Assembly (NCBI GenBank): GCA_028290165.1 | Contig: JAQGKJ010000723.1 | Coordinates: 1-17,368 of the forward strand | Direction: 5' to 3' | Source: Bradyrhizobium sp. | Lineage (GTDB): Bacteria > Pseudomonadota > Alphaproteobacteria > Rhizobiales > Xanthobacteraceae | Length of the DNA: 17,368 bases | Shown here: positions 1-7,374 of the stretch, piece by piece | Layout of the letters: every line of letters begins with the position of its first letter | Position numbering within the stretch: position 1 is the first letter of the stretch | Translations under genes and position numbers: made by a program | The notes under the pieces: generated by a model | What the model saw: the letters and a program-made list of their open reading frames with translations, nothing else | The model's database searches: none | What the model was told of the DNA's origin: nothing

Positions 1-107
1 AGACAGCGGTCGTCGGCCAAGGTTCCCTGCGTGATCTTCACCGAGCGCTCCAGACCGTAAGGTGCGCCGAGAGTTTCCACCAGCCTGATGAGACGGGTGG
101 CCGGCAT
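1..107 (-). CDS. N-terminal start of an unidentified gene, cut by the window edge
   Basis: An open frame on the minus strand starts with ATG at 107-105 and runs without a stop to base 1, giving 35 codons. The peptide begins MPATRLIRLVETLG and continues with APYGLERSVKITQG. The ATG overlaps the halogenase stop codon as TGATG, the same kind of junction used by the other genes of this operon, so I infer that it is the fourth gene of the operon and is translationally coupled. Third codon positions are GC-rich, as in its neighbours. The fragment is too short to assign to a family. Its position after the halogenase suggests a further tailoring, partner or transport protein, but that is only context. 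Confidence 0.6.
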   Translation of the reverse strand, partial: MPATRLIRLVETLGAPYGLERSVKITQGTLADDRC

Positions 108-1636
108 CACAGCGGCTTCCGATGCAGTTGCGCGAGGAAGTCAGCGTGGGCGGGCATCCGGGCCGCAAATTCACGAGACTCTTCCCGGATCCGGTCCAAC
201 ATGCGCCAGATTTCACCGGGCGGAGCGAGATCGGCTTCAACAATCTGCCGCCGCGGCAACCGTCCATTGCCGGAAAGGATAAAGAAATAGCTGGTCTCGG
301 GAAAAAGCTGCAGCCTCGGATTTTCGATCCGTCCGGTCTCGTCGTAAATTGCGAGGCTTTCACGCAGCGTGTCGGGCAACGGCACATTGCGGGCGTCCCG
401 CCAGAATGGTTCGTCACGCTGCGAGAGGATGTAGTGCAGCACGATGAAATCCCGAATCTCGTCATAGACCGCCGCCATTTTCGCATTGTAGGCGCGCCGC
501 AGGGCATCATTGAACCGGCGATCCGGCAAGTAATCGACGAGCAGCATGATCGTCTTCTGAATCAGATGAATTCCGGTCGATTCCAGCGGCTCGACGAAAC
601 CTGACGCAAGTCCGACCGAGATACAATTGCGTAACCAGAAATTGGTCCGCCGGCCCACCCGAAATGAGAGCAGCCGCGGATCGGCACCGCGCGCCCGACG
701 CAGGCCGGACTGGCCGATCAGCGCTGCGACGGCGGCATCCGGTGAAATGTGTGCGCTCGAAAATACGTAACCATTTCCGGTCCGGCTGCTCAGCGGAATT
801 TTCCAAGTCCAACCCGCCGGCATGGCCTTTGAGAGCGTGTATGGCGGAAAGCGGTCGCCGCGCGGCAGCGGCATTGCCACCGCGCTGTCGCACAGCATGA
901 ACTTCGACCAGTCGATCCACGAATCTCCGAGAGCCTCCTGGATCAGCTGGCCACGGGATCCGGTTGCATCGAGAAAGAGATCCCCCGCGACCTGCCGACC
1001 ACCGCCGATATCAAGCGTGACGATATCCCCGCGCTCGTCGCAATCGACACCCTGCACTGTTCCGAACAGATGCTGGACCCCCTCCCCGGTCGCTATTTCG
1101 CGCAGATAGTCGCCGAAAGCAGAGGCATCGAGGTGGTAGGCATACGAGCCCATCTCGACGATCCGAGACGAGCCGCCGTAGGGCCACGGCGACTTTTCTC
1201 CTTCGCCAAGCAATGCCTGCGCGGAATAGTCGGAATAGGCCAGTCTGCTGCCGGCCTCGAAACGATGTTTCAGCCAAAAATGAAACAAATCGAGACCGTT
1301 AATGCGGGCGCCGCAAGTCCCGAACGGATGCCAATGTGTGGCACCTTCTGCGCTCCACCCGTCGAACTTGATGCCTACCTTGTAGGTCGCGGAACACCGC
1401 CGCATGAATTGCTTTTCGTCCAGGTTCAGCAGGCGGATGAAGTTCACCAGTGATGGAACGGTTGCTTCTCCAACACCGATCGTTCCGAGCGTGGGCGATT
1501 CGACCAGGACGACCTTGCAGTTCGCACGCCGCAGGTGCCTGTTCAGATAAATCGCGGCCATCCAGCCCTCGGTCCCACCCCCGACGATGACGACCTGCTC
1601 GATGCGACCGGCCTGGTCGGCGGCGCTTTGCATCAC
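107..1636 (-). CDS. Flavin-dependent tryptophan-type halogenase
   Basis: Flavin-dependent halogenases use FADH2, O2 and chloride or bromide to halogenate an electron-rich ring, often the indole of free or peptide-bound tryptophan. The 509-residue length is normal for the family. The dinucleotide-binding motif GGGTEGWMAA is at residues 19-28. The family signature WTWKIP is at 276-281. The sequence ATYKVGIKF carries K86, the probable equivalent of the catalytic lysine of PrnA/RebH, and ESTG at 352-355 carries the probable catalytic glutamate (E352) and halide-site residues. All key motifs are intact, so the enzyme is probably active. The substrate cannot be read from the sequence. It starts at GTG (1636) or the adjacent ATG (1633). 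Both overlap the stop of the kinase-like gene, which indicates coupling. A flavin reductase would be needed and none is visible here. Confidence 0.93.
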   Translation of the reverse strand: MMQSAADQAGRIEQVVIVGGGTEGWMAAIYLNRHLRRANCKVVLVESPTLGTIGVGEATVPSLVNFIRLLNLDEKQFMRRCSATYKVGIKFDGWSAEGATHWHPFGTCGARINGLDLFHFWLKHRFEAGSRLAYSDYSAQALLGEGEKSPWPYGGSSRIVEMGSYAYHLDASAFGDYLREIATGEGVQHLFGTVQGVDCDERGDIVTLDIGGGRQVAGDLFLDATGSRGQLIQEALGDSWIDWSKFMLCDSAVAMPLPRGDRFPPYTLSKAMPAGWTWKIPLSSRTGNGYVFSSAHISPDAAVAALIGQSGLRRARGADPRLLSFRVGRRTNFWLRNCISVGLASGFVEPLESTGIHLIQKTIMLLVDYLPDRRFNDALRRAYNAKMAAVYDEIRDFIVLHYILSQRDEPFWRDARNVPLPDTLRESLAIYDETGRIENPRLQLFPETSYFFILSGNGRLPRRQIVEADLAPPGEIWRMLDRIREESREFAARMPAHADFLAQLHRKPL

Positions 1637-2223
1637 GAAAGTGCTTTGTTGATTGCGAGCATCGCCAGCTCCACGAGGCGATCAGGCGTAAAGGTGCCAT
1701 CCAGCACGAGATCGGCTTGCGGCATCACGGTTGTGCGTTGCACCCCGTAACTGCGACGCATAAAGCGAGCATAGTTGCCCAGGTAGCCCTCCAGCCAAAC
1801 CGCAAAATCCCGCGCTGCCCCAGGTTCGGCCGCGCGCGCGGCGAGCCTTGCCTGGTCAAGCAGGACGCGCGCAAGCGCAATATCAAGTGGCGTATCAACG
1901 AAAATAAGGAAATCAATCGCGGCCGAAGTGGGCGGATGCGCGCGGCCGAGCGGAGAATCGACCACGACAAATGGCGCCCCGCTCGCCTTGAGGCCTGCAA
2001 GCTTTTCCGCGAAGCCAGGAACCGGGATTTCGTCGAGACGGGCGCCGCGGTCGAGCCACGCTTCAATCTCAGCCGGGCTGCGCCGCGTCAGCGCTTCATG
2101 ATCGTCGTAGTGAAGAATTGGCGCGTTGTGGAGTTTTGCAGAAATCATCCGGGAGAGCGTCGTTTTGCCTCCACCAGGCGGAGCCGCGACAGAGATGACC
2201 ATCGCCCGAGGCTCCGCGCTCAT
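1633..2223 (-). CDS. P-loop kinase-like NTPase (uridine/panthothenate-kinase fold), unknown substrate
   Basis: This is a small cytosolic protein of 196 residues. A Walker A loop is at residues 14-21 (APPGGGKT), followed by TLSRMISAKL. A later hydrophobic strand ends in acidic residues (FVVVDSPLG), and a second has DFLIFVDTPLDIALAR, as in nucleoside, pantothenate and shikimate-type kinases of the P-loop superfamily. It has no membrane segment and no signal peptide. Its ATG overlaps the methyltransferase stop as ATGA, and its TGA overlaps the halogenase start, so it lies inside a coupled operon. From the family it should bind ATP and could phosphorylate a small molecule. Whether that is a biosynthetic intermediate, a self-resistance step or something else cannot be told. 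Confidence 0.75.
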   Translation of the reverse strand: MSAEPRAMVISVAAPPGGGKTTLSRMISAKLHNAPILHYDDHEALTRRSPAEIEAWLDRGARLDEIPVPGFAEKLAGLKASGAPFVVVDSPLGRAHPPTSAAIDFLIFVDTPLDIALARVLLDQARLAARAAEPGAARDFAVWLEGYLGNYARFMRRSYGVQRTTVMPQADLVLDGTFTPDRLVELAMLAINKALS

Positions 2224-3377
2224 GCCGGCCGCCGCGCTATGATGAGATGAAAATCCATGTCGAGTTCGATGCGCCGATACTCGATCGCCTCGAAGCCGAG
2301 CTGCGCGAGCCGTTTCAAATAAAGATCCGCAGACCGCAAAAAGTGCAGGAACACCAAATCCGAAGCCATTGCATAGGGGATCCGCCGTCCGCGCAGCTCG
2401 ATCGGCGCACGTTCAAAGATCAGGAGCCGGCCCCCCGGCCGCACGACGTGGCGGGCGCGTTCCAGCAGCCGTTCGGCGTCCGCATCAGGCCAATCGTGCA
2501 GAACCGACTTGAATGACACGAGATCGGCTGCGGACGGCAGGGCGTGGCTGCGCATGTCCGATGGAAAAAAGACAATCCGAGCGGCCTCGGCTGCGCTCGC
2601 CGTGGCCGTTAGGTGCATTCGCCCCAGCGCGCACACCACCGGAAGATCGACCACGACCGCCGCGATTTTCGGATTGCGCCGGCAGACCTGGAGTGCGAAT
2701 TCGCCCGTATTGCCGCCGAGGTCGACGAAACTTCCGTCGGCTTCGATGTCGATGGCGTCTAGCGCGGCCGCAGCCTCGTATTTGGTGAGGCAAGTCGTGA
2801 ACCTGGTCCAGACTGAGGTCGCGCTAAGATTCTCGGGGGTGACGTCGATGCAGCGGTCGTATCGGAAAAGTTCGAACACCTTCGAGCGTGCCATGAATTG
2901 CGGCAAGTCGGTCAGGAGAGGCGTGAAAAGGCTATGAATGTCGGGCCAAACCAGGTCCGCGAACGCAATTCGCGATTCGAGCAGGTCTCGGAACCGGAGC
3001 GCTGCGGTAAACCCGGGTGTGAGTTCGATCAGGTCACCGGTCCGAGCGACCACGCCGTTGACCTCAAGCATATCAATCAGCAGCCGCAGGCCGACGATGT
3101 TGATTCCACGTTCGACCGACAGCGCGAGCAGCAAGGTCGGTCCGACTGCGCTCAAGGCGTCGACAATCCCGAGTTCCATCGCGCTCTTGATCGCGCGGGC
3201 ATCCATTTCGGTGCTGAGAAACCGATTTACAGAAAGGAATTCGTGATCTGGCATCGGATGGGAATAGTACCCGAACCGGCGCACGCGGTCCATCGCAGGT
3301 GGCAGGAAGCGTAACCGCGAGAGCGACGACAGCCATTGGACGGCCGGATAAGTGTAAACGACTCTCCGCCGCGCCAC
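2220..3377 (-). CDS. COMT-like SAM-dependent O-methyltransferase
   Basis: The protein has 385 residues and two parts. A helical N-terminal dimerisation region (about 45-150) resembles the winged-helix part of plant caffeic-acid-type O-methyltransferases. A class I SAM fold follows, with motif I VDLGGNTG at 218-225. The catalytic-type motif HDW is at 294-296; in plant enzymes this histidine deprotonates the acceptor hydroxyl. RPGGRLLIFE follows at about 313-322. Bacterial relatives methylate phenolic and polyketide hydroxyls and carotenoid precursors. It is the first gene of the operon. The GTG at 3377 has no clear Shine-Dalgarno sequence. ATGs at 3293 and 3254 are alternatives, but third-position GC bias extends to 3377, so I keep the long form. 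The substrate is unknown. Confidence 0.87.
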   Translation of the reverse strand: MARRRVVYTYPAVQWLSSLSRLRFLPPAMDRVRRFGYYSHPMPDHEFLSVNRFLSTEMDARAIKSAMELGIVDALSAVGPTLLLALSVERGINIVGLRLLIDMLEVNGVVARTGDLIELTPGFTAALRFRDLLESRIAFADLVWPDIHSLFTPLLTDLPQFMARSKVFELFRYDRCIDVTPENLSATSVWTRFTTCLTKYEAAAALDAIDIEADGSFVDLGGNTGEFALQVCRRNPKIAAVVVDLPVVCALGRMHLTATASAAEAARIVFFPSDMRSHALPSAADLVSFKSVLHDWPDADAERLLERARHVVRPGGRLLIFERAPIELRGRRIPYAMASDLVFLHFLRSADLYLKRLAQLGFEAIEYRRIELDMDFHLIIARRPA

Positions 3378-3426
3378 GTTCGGAACACCAACATTGCCTG
3401 GTCGAGATGGATGGTTTCTGAGTGAG

Positions 3427-3460
3427 TGCTAAAAATGTCACTGTCGGCTAGTGTTTAGCA
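3427..3460. promoter_or_regulatory. Inverted repeat between divergent genes, possible operator
   Basis: TGCTAAA at 3427-3433 is matched by its exact reverse complement TTTAGCA at 3454-3460, with a 20-base centre. The pair lies between the divergent O-methyltransferase (start 3377) and outer-membrane protein (start 3556). The position and the AT-rich arms in GC-rich DNA fit a dimeric repressor or activator site. Seven-base arms can arise by chance, so this is only a candidate. Confidence 0.3.
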
Positions 3461-3522
3461 GGAAAGATGCCGCCTCGCCTCGACAGCCGGAGTTGACTAG
3501 TTCAAGTTGTTCGGGGCACAGC

Positions 3523-3528
3523 TATAAT
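3523..3528 (+). promoter_or_regulatory. Perfect -10 box (TATAAT) of the outer-membrane protein gene
   Basis: A consensus TATAAT lies 27 bases upstream of the ATG at 3556. The only good -35-like hexamer, TTGACT at 3493-3498, is 24 bases away, too far for normal sigma-70 spacing. The hexamer at the correct distance (GTTCAA, 3500-3505) is poor. Transcription from this box would start near 3535, which excludes the upstream in-frame GTG at 3451 and supports the signal-peptide start at 3556. Activator help or a non-standard sigma factor is possible. Confidence 0.4.
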
Positions 3529-3555
3529 GAATCGCATAAAGCAAAATTGTTTGGA

Positions 3556-4938
3556 ATGACCGTGAATCGAATGGGGCGGGTGTTCATCTTCGCGACGGCG
3601 GCGCTGTTGGGCACTGGCATTGCGCCATTGGCGTTTGCGGCCGATTTGCCGGTTGCTCCCAGCCCACTACCGCAGATTGCGGTGGTAAACTGGACCGGCC
3701 TATACTTCGGGGGCAGCGTAGCCGGAGTTTTTAACAGTGCGGACTATTCCCGGCCCCAATCCGGACTGCACGACACGGCCATTGGAAACATCGGCTCCCA
3801 CCTCTCTTTCAGCGTGTATGGCGGGTTCAACTATCAGGTCGCACCCTGGGCGGTGATCGGCGTCGAGGGCTCCCATACCTGGCTCAGTAACGCCGATTAT
3901 CGCGAGCTCGGGGCTGATTTGGATTTCCTTCAGAAGTCCCGTTACATCACATCCGTGACGGGCCGCGCTGGCATTCTGTTTCGGCCTGACACCATGGTTT
4001 ATGCGAAGGTGGGACCAGCCTGGATCCAGACAGAGGGCTTCCAGGGATTTGGCGACACCTTCCGGGAGACCTTGCCGGGCCTCCAGGCGGGCGTAGGAAT
4101 TGAGGCCCTGGTCACACCGAACATAGCGTTGCGGGCTGAAGCATCTTACACATACGCCACCCGGCAGCTGTCCCTCAATCAGGCCTTCGACCAGTATCGA
4201 CCGACCTTCCTGATGGCCAATATCGGCTTGGCGTACAAATTCGACGTGCCGGCGGGTTGGGGCGCGCCTGCCGCGTCTCCCGGCGCCGCGTATCCGGGGA
4301 CGGTCTACAAGGCGCTGCCGCCCGCTCCTGCTGCCCCGCCGCTTGCGCCGGCTTGGACAGGATTCGAAGTCGGAGGTTTCTTCTCGGCCAACGGCAACAA
4401 GATCACCTTCAACGATACGCTTCTCGGAGAATCCGGTCCCTACACCTCTCTTGCCTTTGGCGGAGGCTGGTTCGCCGGCGCCAACTACCGGTATCAGCGC
4501 GTCGTCATCGGCGTGGAAGCCAGCGGCAATTACGAGGCAGCCAAATTCTACACGGCCGCCGGCTCCGGCGGATTTGTGACGAACTTCTATAATTTTGCGA
4601 AAATTGACCAAATCCTTGCTGTCGCGGCGCGAGCCGGTTGGCTTCTTACGCCGGATACCCTGCTTTATGTGAAGGGCGGGCCGGCCAGTATCAGGATGTC
4701 GCCGAATTTTTCATACTTTAACTCGATCGCCCCGAACGCGGCGCCAACGACGACATTTGCGGGTTATCAGGCCGGGACCGGCGCCGAAACATATGTGACG
4801 CAGAATATAAGTTTGCGGGTCGAAGGGCTGTACACCTATACTGGCGGCACGATCGTCCTGAATGGAACCGTCCCGAACGAATTCAAGCTCAAGCCCTACC
4901 TGTTGTCGGCGACAGTGGGCGGCGCGTTGCACTTCTGA
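3556..4938 (+). CDS. Tandem two-domain outer-membrane beta-barrel protein (Omp25/Omp31-like)
   Basis: I chose the ATG at 3556, giving 460 residues, because a clear signal peptide follows (basic start, hydrophobic FIFATAALLG, cleavage after AFA at about residue 28) and a TATAAT box lies just upstream. The frame stays open back to a GTG at 3451, but that adds a non-signal extension. The mature protein has two similar halves: NWTGLYFGG at about 45-53 to AYKF at about 226-229, then AWTGFEVGG at about 266-274 to the terminal ALHF. Each half ends in the aromatic residue typical of outer-membrane barrels. A linker rich in Ala and Pro (about 235-262) joins them. Family members, known as rhizobial or Brucella outer-membrane immunogenic proteins, normally have a single eight-stranded barrel. 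It could be a structural porin-like protein or the outer-membrane partner of the downstream export genes; the second is inference from position. No strong Shine-Dalgarno sequence is seen. Confidence 0.85.
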   Translation: MTVNRMGRVFIFATAALLGTGIAPLAFAADLPVAPSPLPQIAVVNWTGLYFGGSVAGVFNSADYSRPQSGLHDTAIGNIGSHLSFSVYGGFNYQVAPWAVIGVEGSHTWLSNADYRELGADLDFLQKSRYITSVTGRAGILFRPDTMVYAKVGPAWIQTEGFQGFGDTFRETLPGLQAGVGIEALVTPNIALRAEASYTYATRQLSLNQAFDQYRPTFLMANIGLAYKFDVPAGWGAPAASPGAAYPGTVYKALPPAPAAPPLAPAWTGFEVGGFFSANGNKITFNDTLLGESGPYTSLAFGGGWFAGANYRYQRVVIGVEASGNYEAAKFYTAAGSGGFVTNFYNFAKIDQILAVAARAGWLLTPDTLLYVKGGPASIRMSPNFSYFNSIAPNAAPTTTFAGYQAGTGAETYVTQNISLRVEGLYTYTGGTIVLNGTVPNEFKLKPYLLSATVGGALHF

Positions 4939-5033
4939 TCGACGGCGCCTTGTGATCGCGGGGCCTCTGCCGCACCGCGACGTTAATCCTATTGCGACGC
5001 AAGTCGATTGTCGGGCAGATGCGTCATTCCTTA

Positions 5034-5083
5034 TCGCACTTCGATGAAGTAAAAACCCCTGTCGCACCTCGATGGAGTGAAAT
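5034..5083 (+). promoter_or_regulatory. Tandem 22-bp imperfect repeat with dyads just before the export operon
   Basis: Two copies of a 22-base unit start at 5034 and 5062, a 28-base period, and match at 18 of 22 positions. The first contains the perfect dyad ACTTC-GAT-GAAGT (5038-5050). The second, ACCTC-GAT-GGAGT, is a degenerate form. The second copy ends six bases before the ATG of the DUF3467 gene and includes its GGAG ribosome-binding element (5074-5077), 12 bases from the start. A protein bound here could block transcription or translation. A weak promoter match (TTGTCG at 5008, TATCGC at 5032, 18-base gap) lies just upstream. The rest of the 4939-5089 gap shows nothing clear. Confidence 0.35.
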
Positions 5084-5089
5084 CGCCTG

Positions 5090-5407
5090 ATGGCCAAAAA
5101 TCCCGCCGCTTCAGAATCTCAACCGCCTGCCACCGAACCGAACCGTGCAACCACGGTGCAGTGGATCGACAAGAATATGGGCACCCATTTCGCCAATGTG
5201 GTCAACGTCCAAAGCACGCGCGAGCAAGTCGACCTGTTTTTCGGTACGAACCAGACCTGGAACGTTGCAGGAAGCGGCCAAGTCGCCGTTGAACTCACGA
5301 ACCGCATCATTTTAACCCCCTACGCCGCAAAACGGCTTTGGACCGTGCTCGGCGGAGTGCTGCGCGAGTACGAGTCACGGCACGGCGCGCTCGACGTCGA
5401 GCGGTAA
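5090..5407 (+). CDS. DUF3467 family protein
   Basis: The protein has 105 residues, no signal peptide and no membrane segment, so it should be cytosolic. After a polar Ala/Pro-rich tail (about 1-25) comes the family core, recognised from NVVNVQSTREQVDLFFG (about 41-57) and RIILTPYAAKRLWTVLGG (about 76-93). DUF3467 proteins are small, widespread and of unknown biochemical role. This is the first gene of a compact plus-strand operon; the next start follows its stop by five bases. The lead position in an export-type operon suggests a chaperone, adaptor or regulator of the complex, but nothing in the sequence proves it. A GGAG element 12 bases upstream is the likely ribosome-binding site, slightly far from the ATG. 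Confidence 0.88.
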   Translation: MAKNPAASESQPPATEPNRATTVQWIDKNMGTHFANVVNVQSTREQVDLFFGTNQTWNVAGSGQVAVELTNRIILTPYAAKRLWTVLGGVLREYESRHGALDVER

Positions 5408-5412
5408 ATCAG

Positions 5413-7368
5413 GTGGCCCGCGGGACACGAAGTCGGCATCCGCTCGGCGATCAAGTATCCGCCAGCGAAACCGAATTGCACGATCCCGATACAATCGAGG
5501 GCGATCCCGGGCCGGCAGATGTCGGTGCGTCGCTGGCGTCTCCTGTCGCATCCCTCGAACCGGCACTCTGGAAGCAGCTGTCGGACGCAGACAATCTGAC
5601 CGACGTGGCACGTGCCTGGCTTGCCCTGCAGTGTCAGATGATCGACGGGGTAACCCGCGGAATTGTGGTTTTGAGAGGCCAGGCCGCCAACACCTACGAT
5701 GCCTGCGCGTTCTGGCCGGAAGGATCCGGGCGCTCAGCGGCCCTTGCTGAAGTGGCGGAACTGGCCCTGCGCGAGCGTCGCGGAACAGCAAGCGGCGATG
5801 GCTCGAATTCTGCCGATCCGGCGGGTGCGCAGCATGTCGCGGTCCCCATCATGATCGGAGCGGAGCTGGAAGGAGCGGTCGCAGTCTCGCTCCGAAGCGG
5901 CCGGGCTGAAGATGGTCGGCAAGTCCTGCGGCAATTGCAATGGGGCGCGGCCTGGATCCGCGATCGAATTCGCCGGGCGCACGGCGCCGAACAGGATCGC
6001 CTGCTCGATCGGTCCCGTGCGGCGTTGGATCTTCTCGGCGGCGCGCTCGACCACGAGCGTTTCGAGGCCGCCGCGATGGCGACCGTCACAGGACTCGCGG
6101 TCAGATCCAAATGCTCGCGCGTGAGCCTCGGATTCCTCAACAAGACTTCCGTTGCCGTAAAGGTGATATCCCATACGGCCCAGTTTGGTCATCAGATGAA
6201 TTTGGTGAGCTGTCTCGGAGCCGCCATGGACGAAGCGCTCGACCAGCATTGCGTCATCCTCTATCCGGAGCGCGCAGACCAGCTTGTGGCGACTTCAGCG
6301 CATGCCGAGCTGTCTCGCGTGCAACGCGACGGACAAGTGCTTACCATACCCTTGCTGGTCGGCGAGCGCTTTGTCGGTGCGCTAACCTTTGAGAGAGCGC
6401 CCGATGTTCCATTCGACCTCGAAACGGTCGAACTGCTTGAACTGGTAACATCGGTTGTCGGTCCAGTGCTGGAGGAGAAGCGCCAGAACGATCGATGGCT
6501 CATCGTCAAGGTTGGCGAAAGTTTCCACCAGCAGCTGACGCGACTGTTCGGACCGGGCCATCTCGCGCGCAAACTGATCGCCACCGCGATCGTGGCGGCC
6601 GCGCTGTTTCTGACCTTCGCCCACGGCACCTATCGGGTTGACGCGGATAGCCGGATCGAGGGTCTGGTGCGACGCGCGGTCGTCGCGCCCTATGACGGTT
6701 TTATCAAGGAGGCCACTGCGCGCGCGGGCGATACCGTGTCCGAGGGCCAGGTGCTCGCAGCACTTGAAGACCGGGACTTGTTGCTCGAGCGCCTCAAATG
6801 GGTCACGGAGCGCCAGCAACATCTTTATGAATACGACAAGGCTCTTGCGACTCGTCAGCCTGCAGCGATTAATGTCATCCGCTCTCAGGTCGACCAGGCG
6901 GAGGCGCAGATCAAGCTCCTCGACGAGCAGCTTGCCAGAATCAAGTTGCGTACGTCGATCGCCGGACTCGTCGTTTCGGGGGACCTCAGCCAGCTGATCG
7001 GCGCCTCTGTACAGCGGGGCCAGGTTCTGTTCGAGGTGGCTCCGCTCGATTCCTATCGGGTTATCCTCGGCGTCGACGAGCGTGAGGTCGGCCAGATTGA
7101 ACCGGGCCAGACCGGCGAAGTCGTCGTCTCGGCGTTGCCGAATGAGCCGCTGTCTTTCAAGGTGGACAAGATCACTCCGATTGCCGAGGCCCAATCCGGC
7201 CGCAACGTGTTTCGCGTCGAGGGCAGACTCACTGACAACCCTGCGCATTTGCGGCCCGGCATGGAGGGCATAGGAAAGATCGAAATCGGCCGCCGCAGCC
7301 TGGCGTGGATTTGGCTGCATCCACTGATCGACTGGGCACGAATCTGGTCCTGGCACTGGCTGCCGTGA
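5413..7368 (+). CDS. GAF-domain/HlyD fusion: inner-membrane-anchored periplasmic adaptor
   Basis: I place the start at GTG 5413, five bases after the DUF3467 stop, giving 651 residues. The frame is open back to a TTG at 5338, but that stretch only gives an Arg-rich translation of DUF3467 coding DNA. Residues 1-385 are cytosolic and contain one or two GAF-like sensor regions (about 50-190 and 225-380). A single membrane helix lies at about 388-404 (LIATAIVAAALFLTFA). A HlyD/RND-adaptor part follows: a lipoyl-like half (RAVVAPYDGFI, then GDTVSEGQVLAALEDRDLLL), a coiled-coil hairpin (about 455-510), the second lipoyl half (GLVVSG..GASVQRGQVLFEV) and a beta-barrel to the end. HlyD proteins bridge inner- and outer-membrane parts of export machines. 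GAF domains bind small ligands or dimerise, so this adaptor may sense a cytosolic signal. It is six bases from the M50 gene. Confidence 0.85.
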   Translation: MARGTRSRHPLGDQVSASETELHDPDTIEGDPGPADVGASLASPVASLEPALWKQLSDADNLTDVARAWLALQCQMIDGVTRGIVVLRGQAANTYDACAFWPEGSGRSAALAEVAELALRERRGTASGDGSNSADPAGAQHVAVPIMIGAELEGAVAVSLRSGRAEDGRQVLRQLQWGAAWIRDRIRRAHGAEQDRLLDRSRAALDLLGGALDHERFEAAAMATVTGLAVRSKCSRVSLGFLNKTSVAVKVISHTAQFGHQMNLVSCLGAAMDEALDQHCVILYPERADQLVATSAHAELSRVQRDGQVLTIPLLVGERFVGALTFERAPDVPFDLETVELLELVTSVVGPVLEEKRQNDRWLIVKVGESFHQQLTRLFGPGHLARKLIATAIVAAALFLTFAHGTYRVDADSRIEGLVRRAVVAPYDGFIKEATARAGDTVSEGQVLAALEDRDLLLERLKWVTERQQHLYEYDKALATRQPAAINVIRSQVDQAEAQIKLLDEQLARIKLRTSIAGLVVSGDLSQLIGASVQRGQVLFEVAPLDSYRVILGVDEREVGQIEPGQTGEVVVSALPNEPLSFKVDKITPIAEAQSGRNVFRVEGRLTDNPAHLRPGMEGIGKIEIGRRSLAWIWLHPLIDWARIWSWHWLP

Positions 7369-7374
7369 GTCTCG

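Noticed and set aside
3451..3555. N-terminal extension of the outer-membrane protein from GTG 3451
   Set aside because: It lies upstream of the TATAAT box and would bury the signal peptide 35 residues into the protein.
3700..4611. Minus-strand open frame of 303 codons
   Set aside because: Antisense to the signal-peptide-bearing outer-membrane barrel gene; no recognisable motif.
5338..5412. N-terminal extension of the GAF-HlyD protein from TTG 5338
   Set aside because: It overlaps the conserved end of the DUF3467 gene and gives an Arg-rich, shadow-like peptide.
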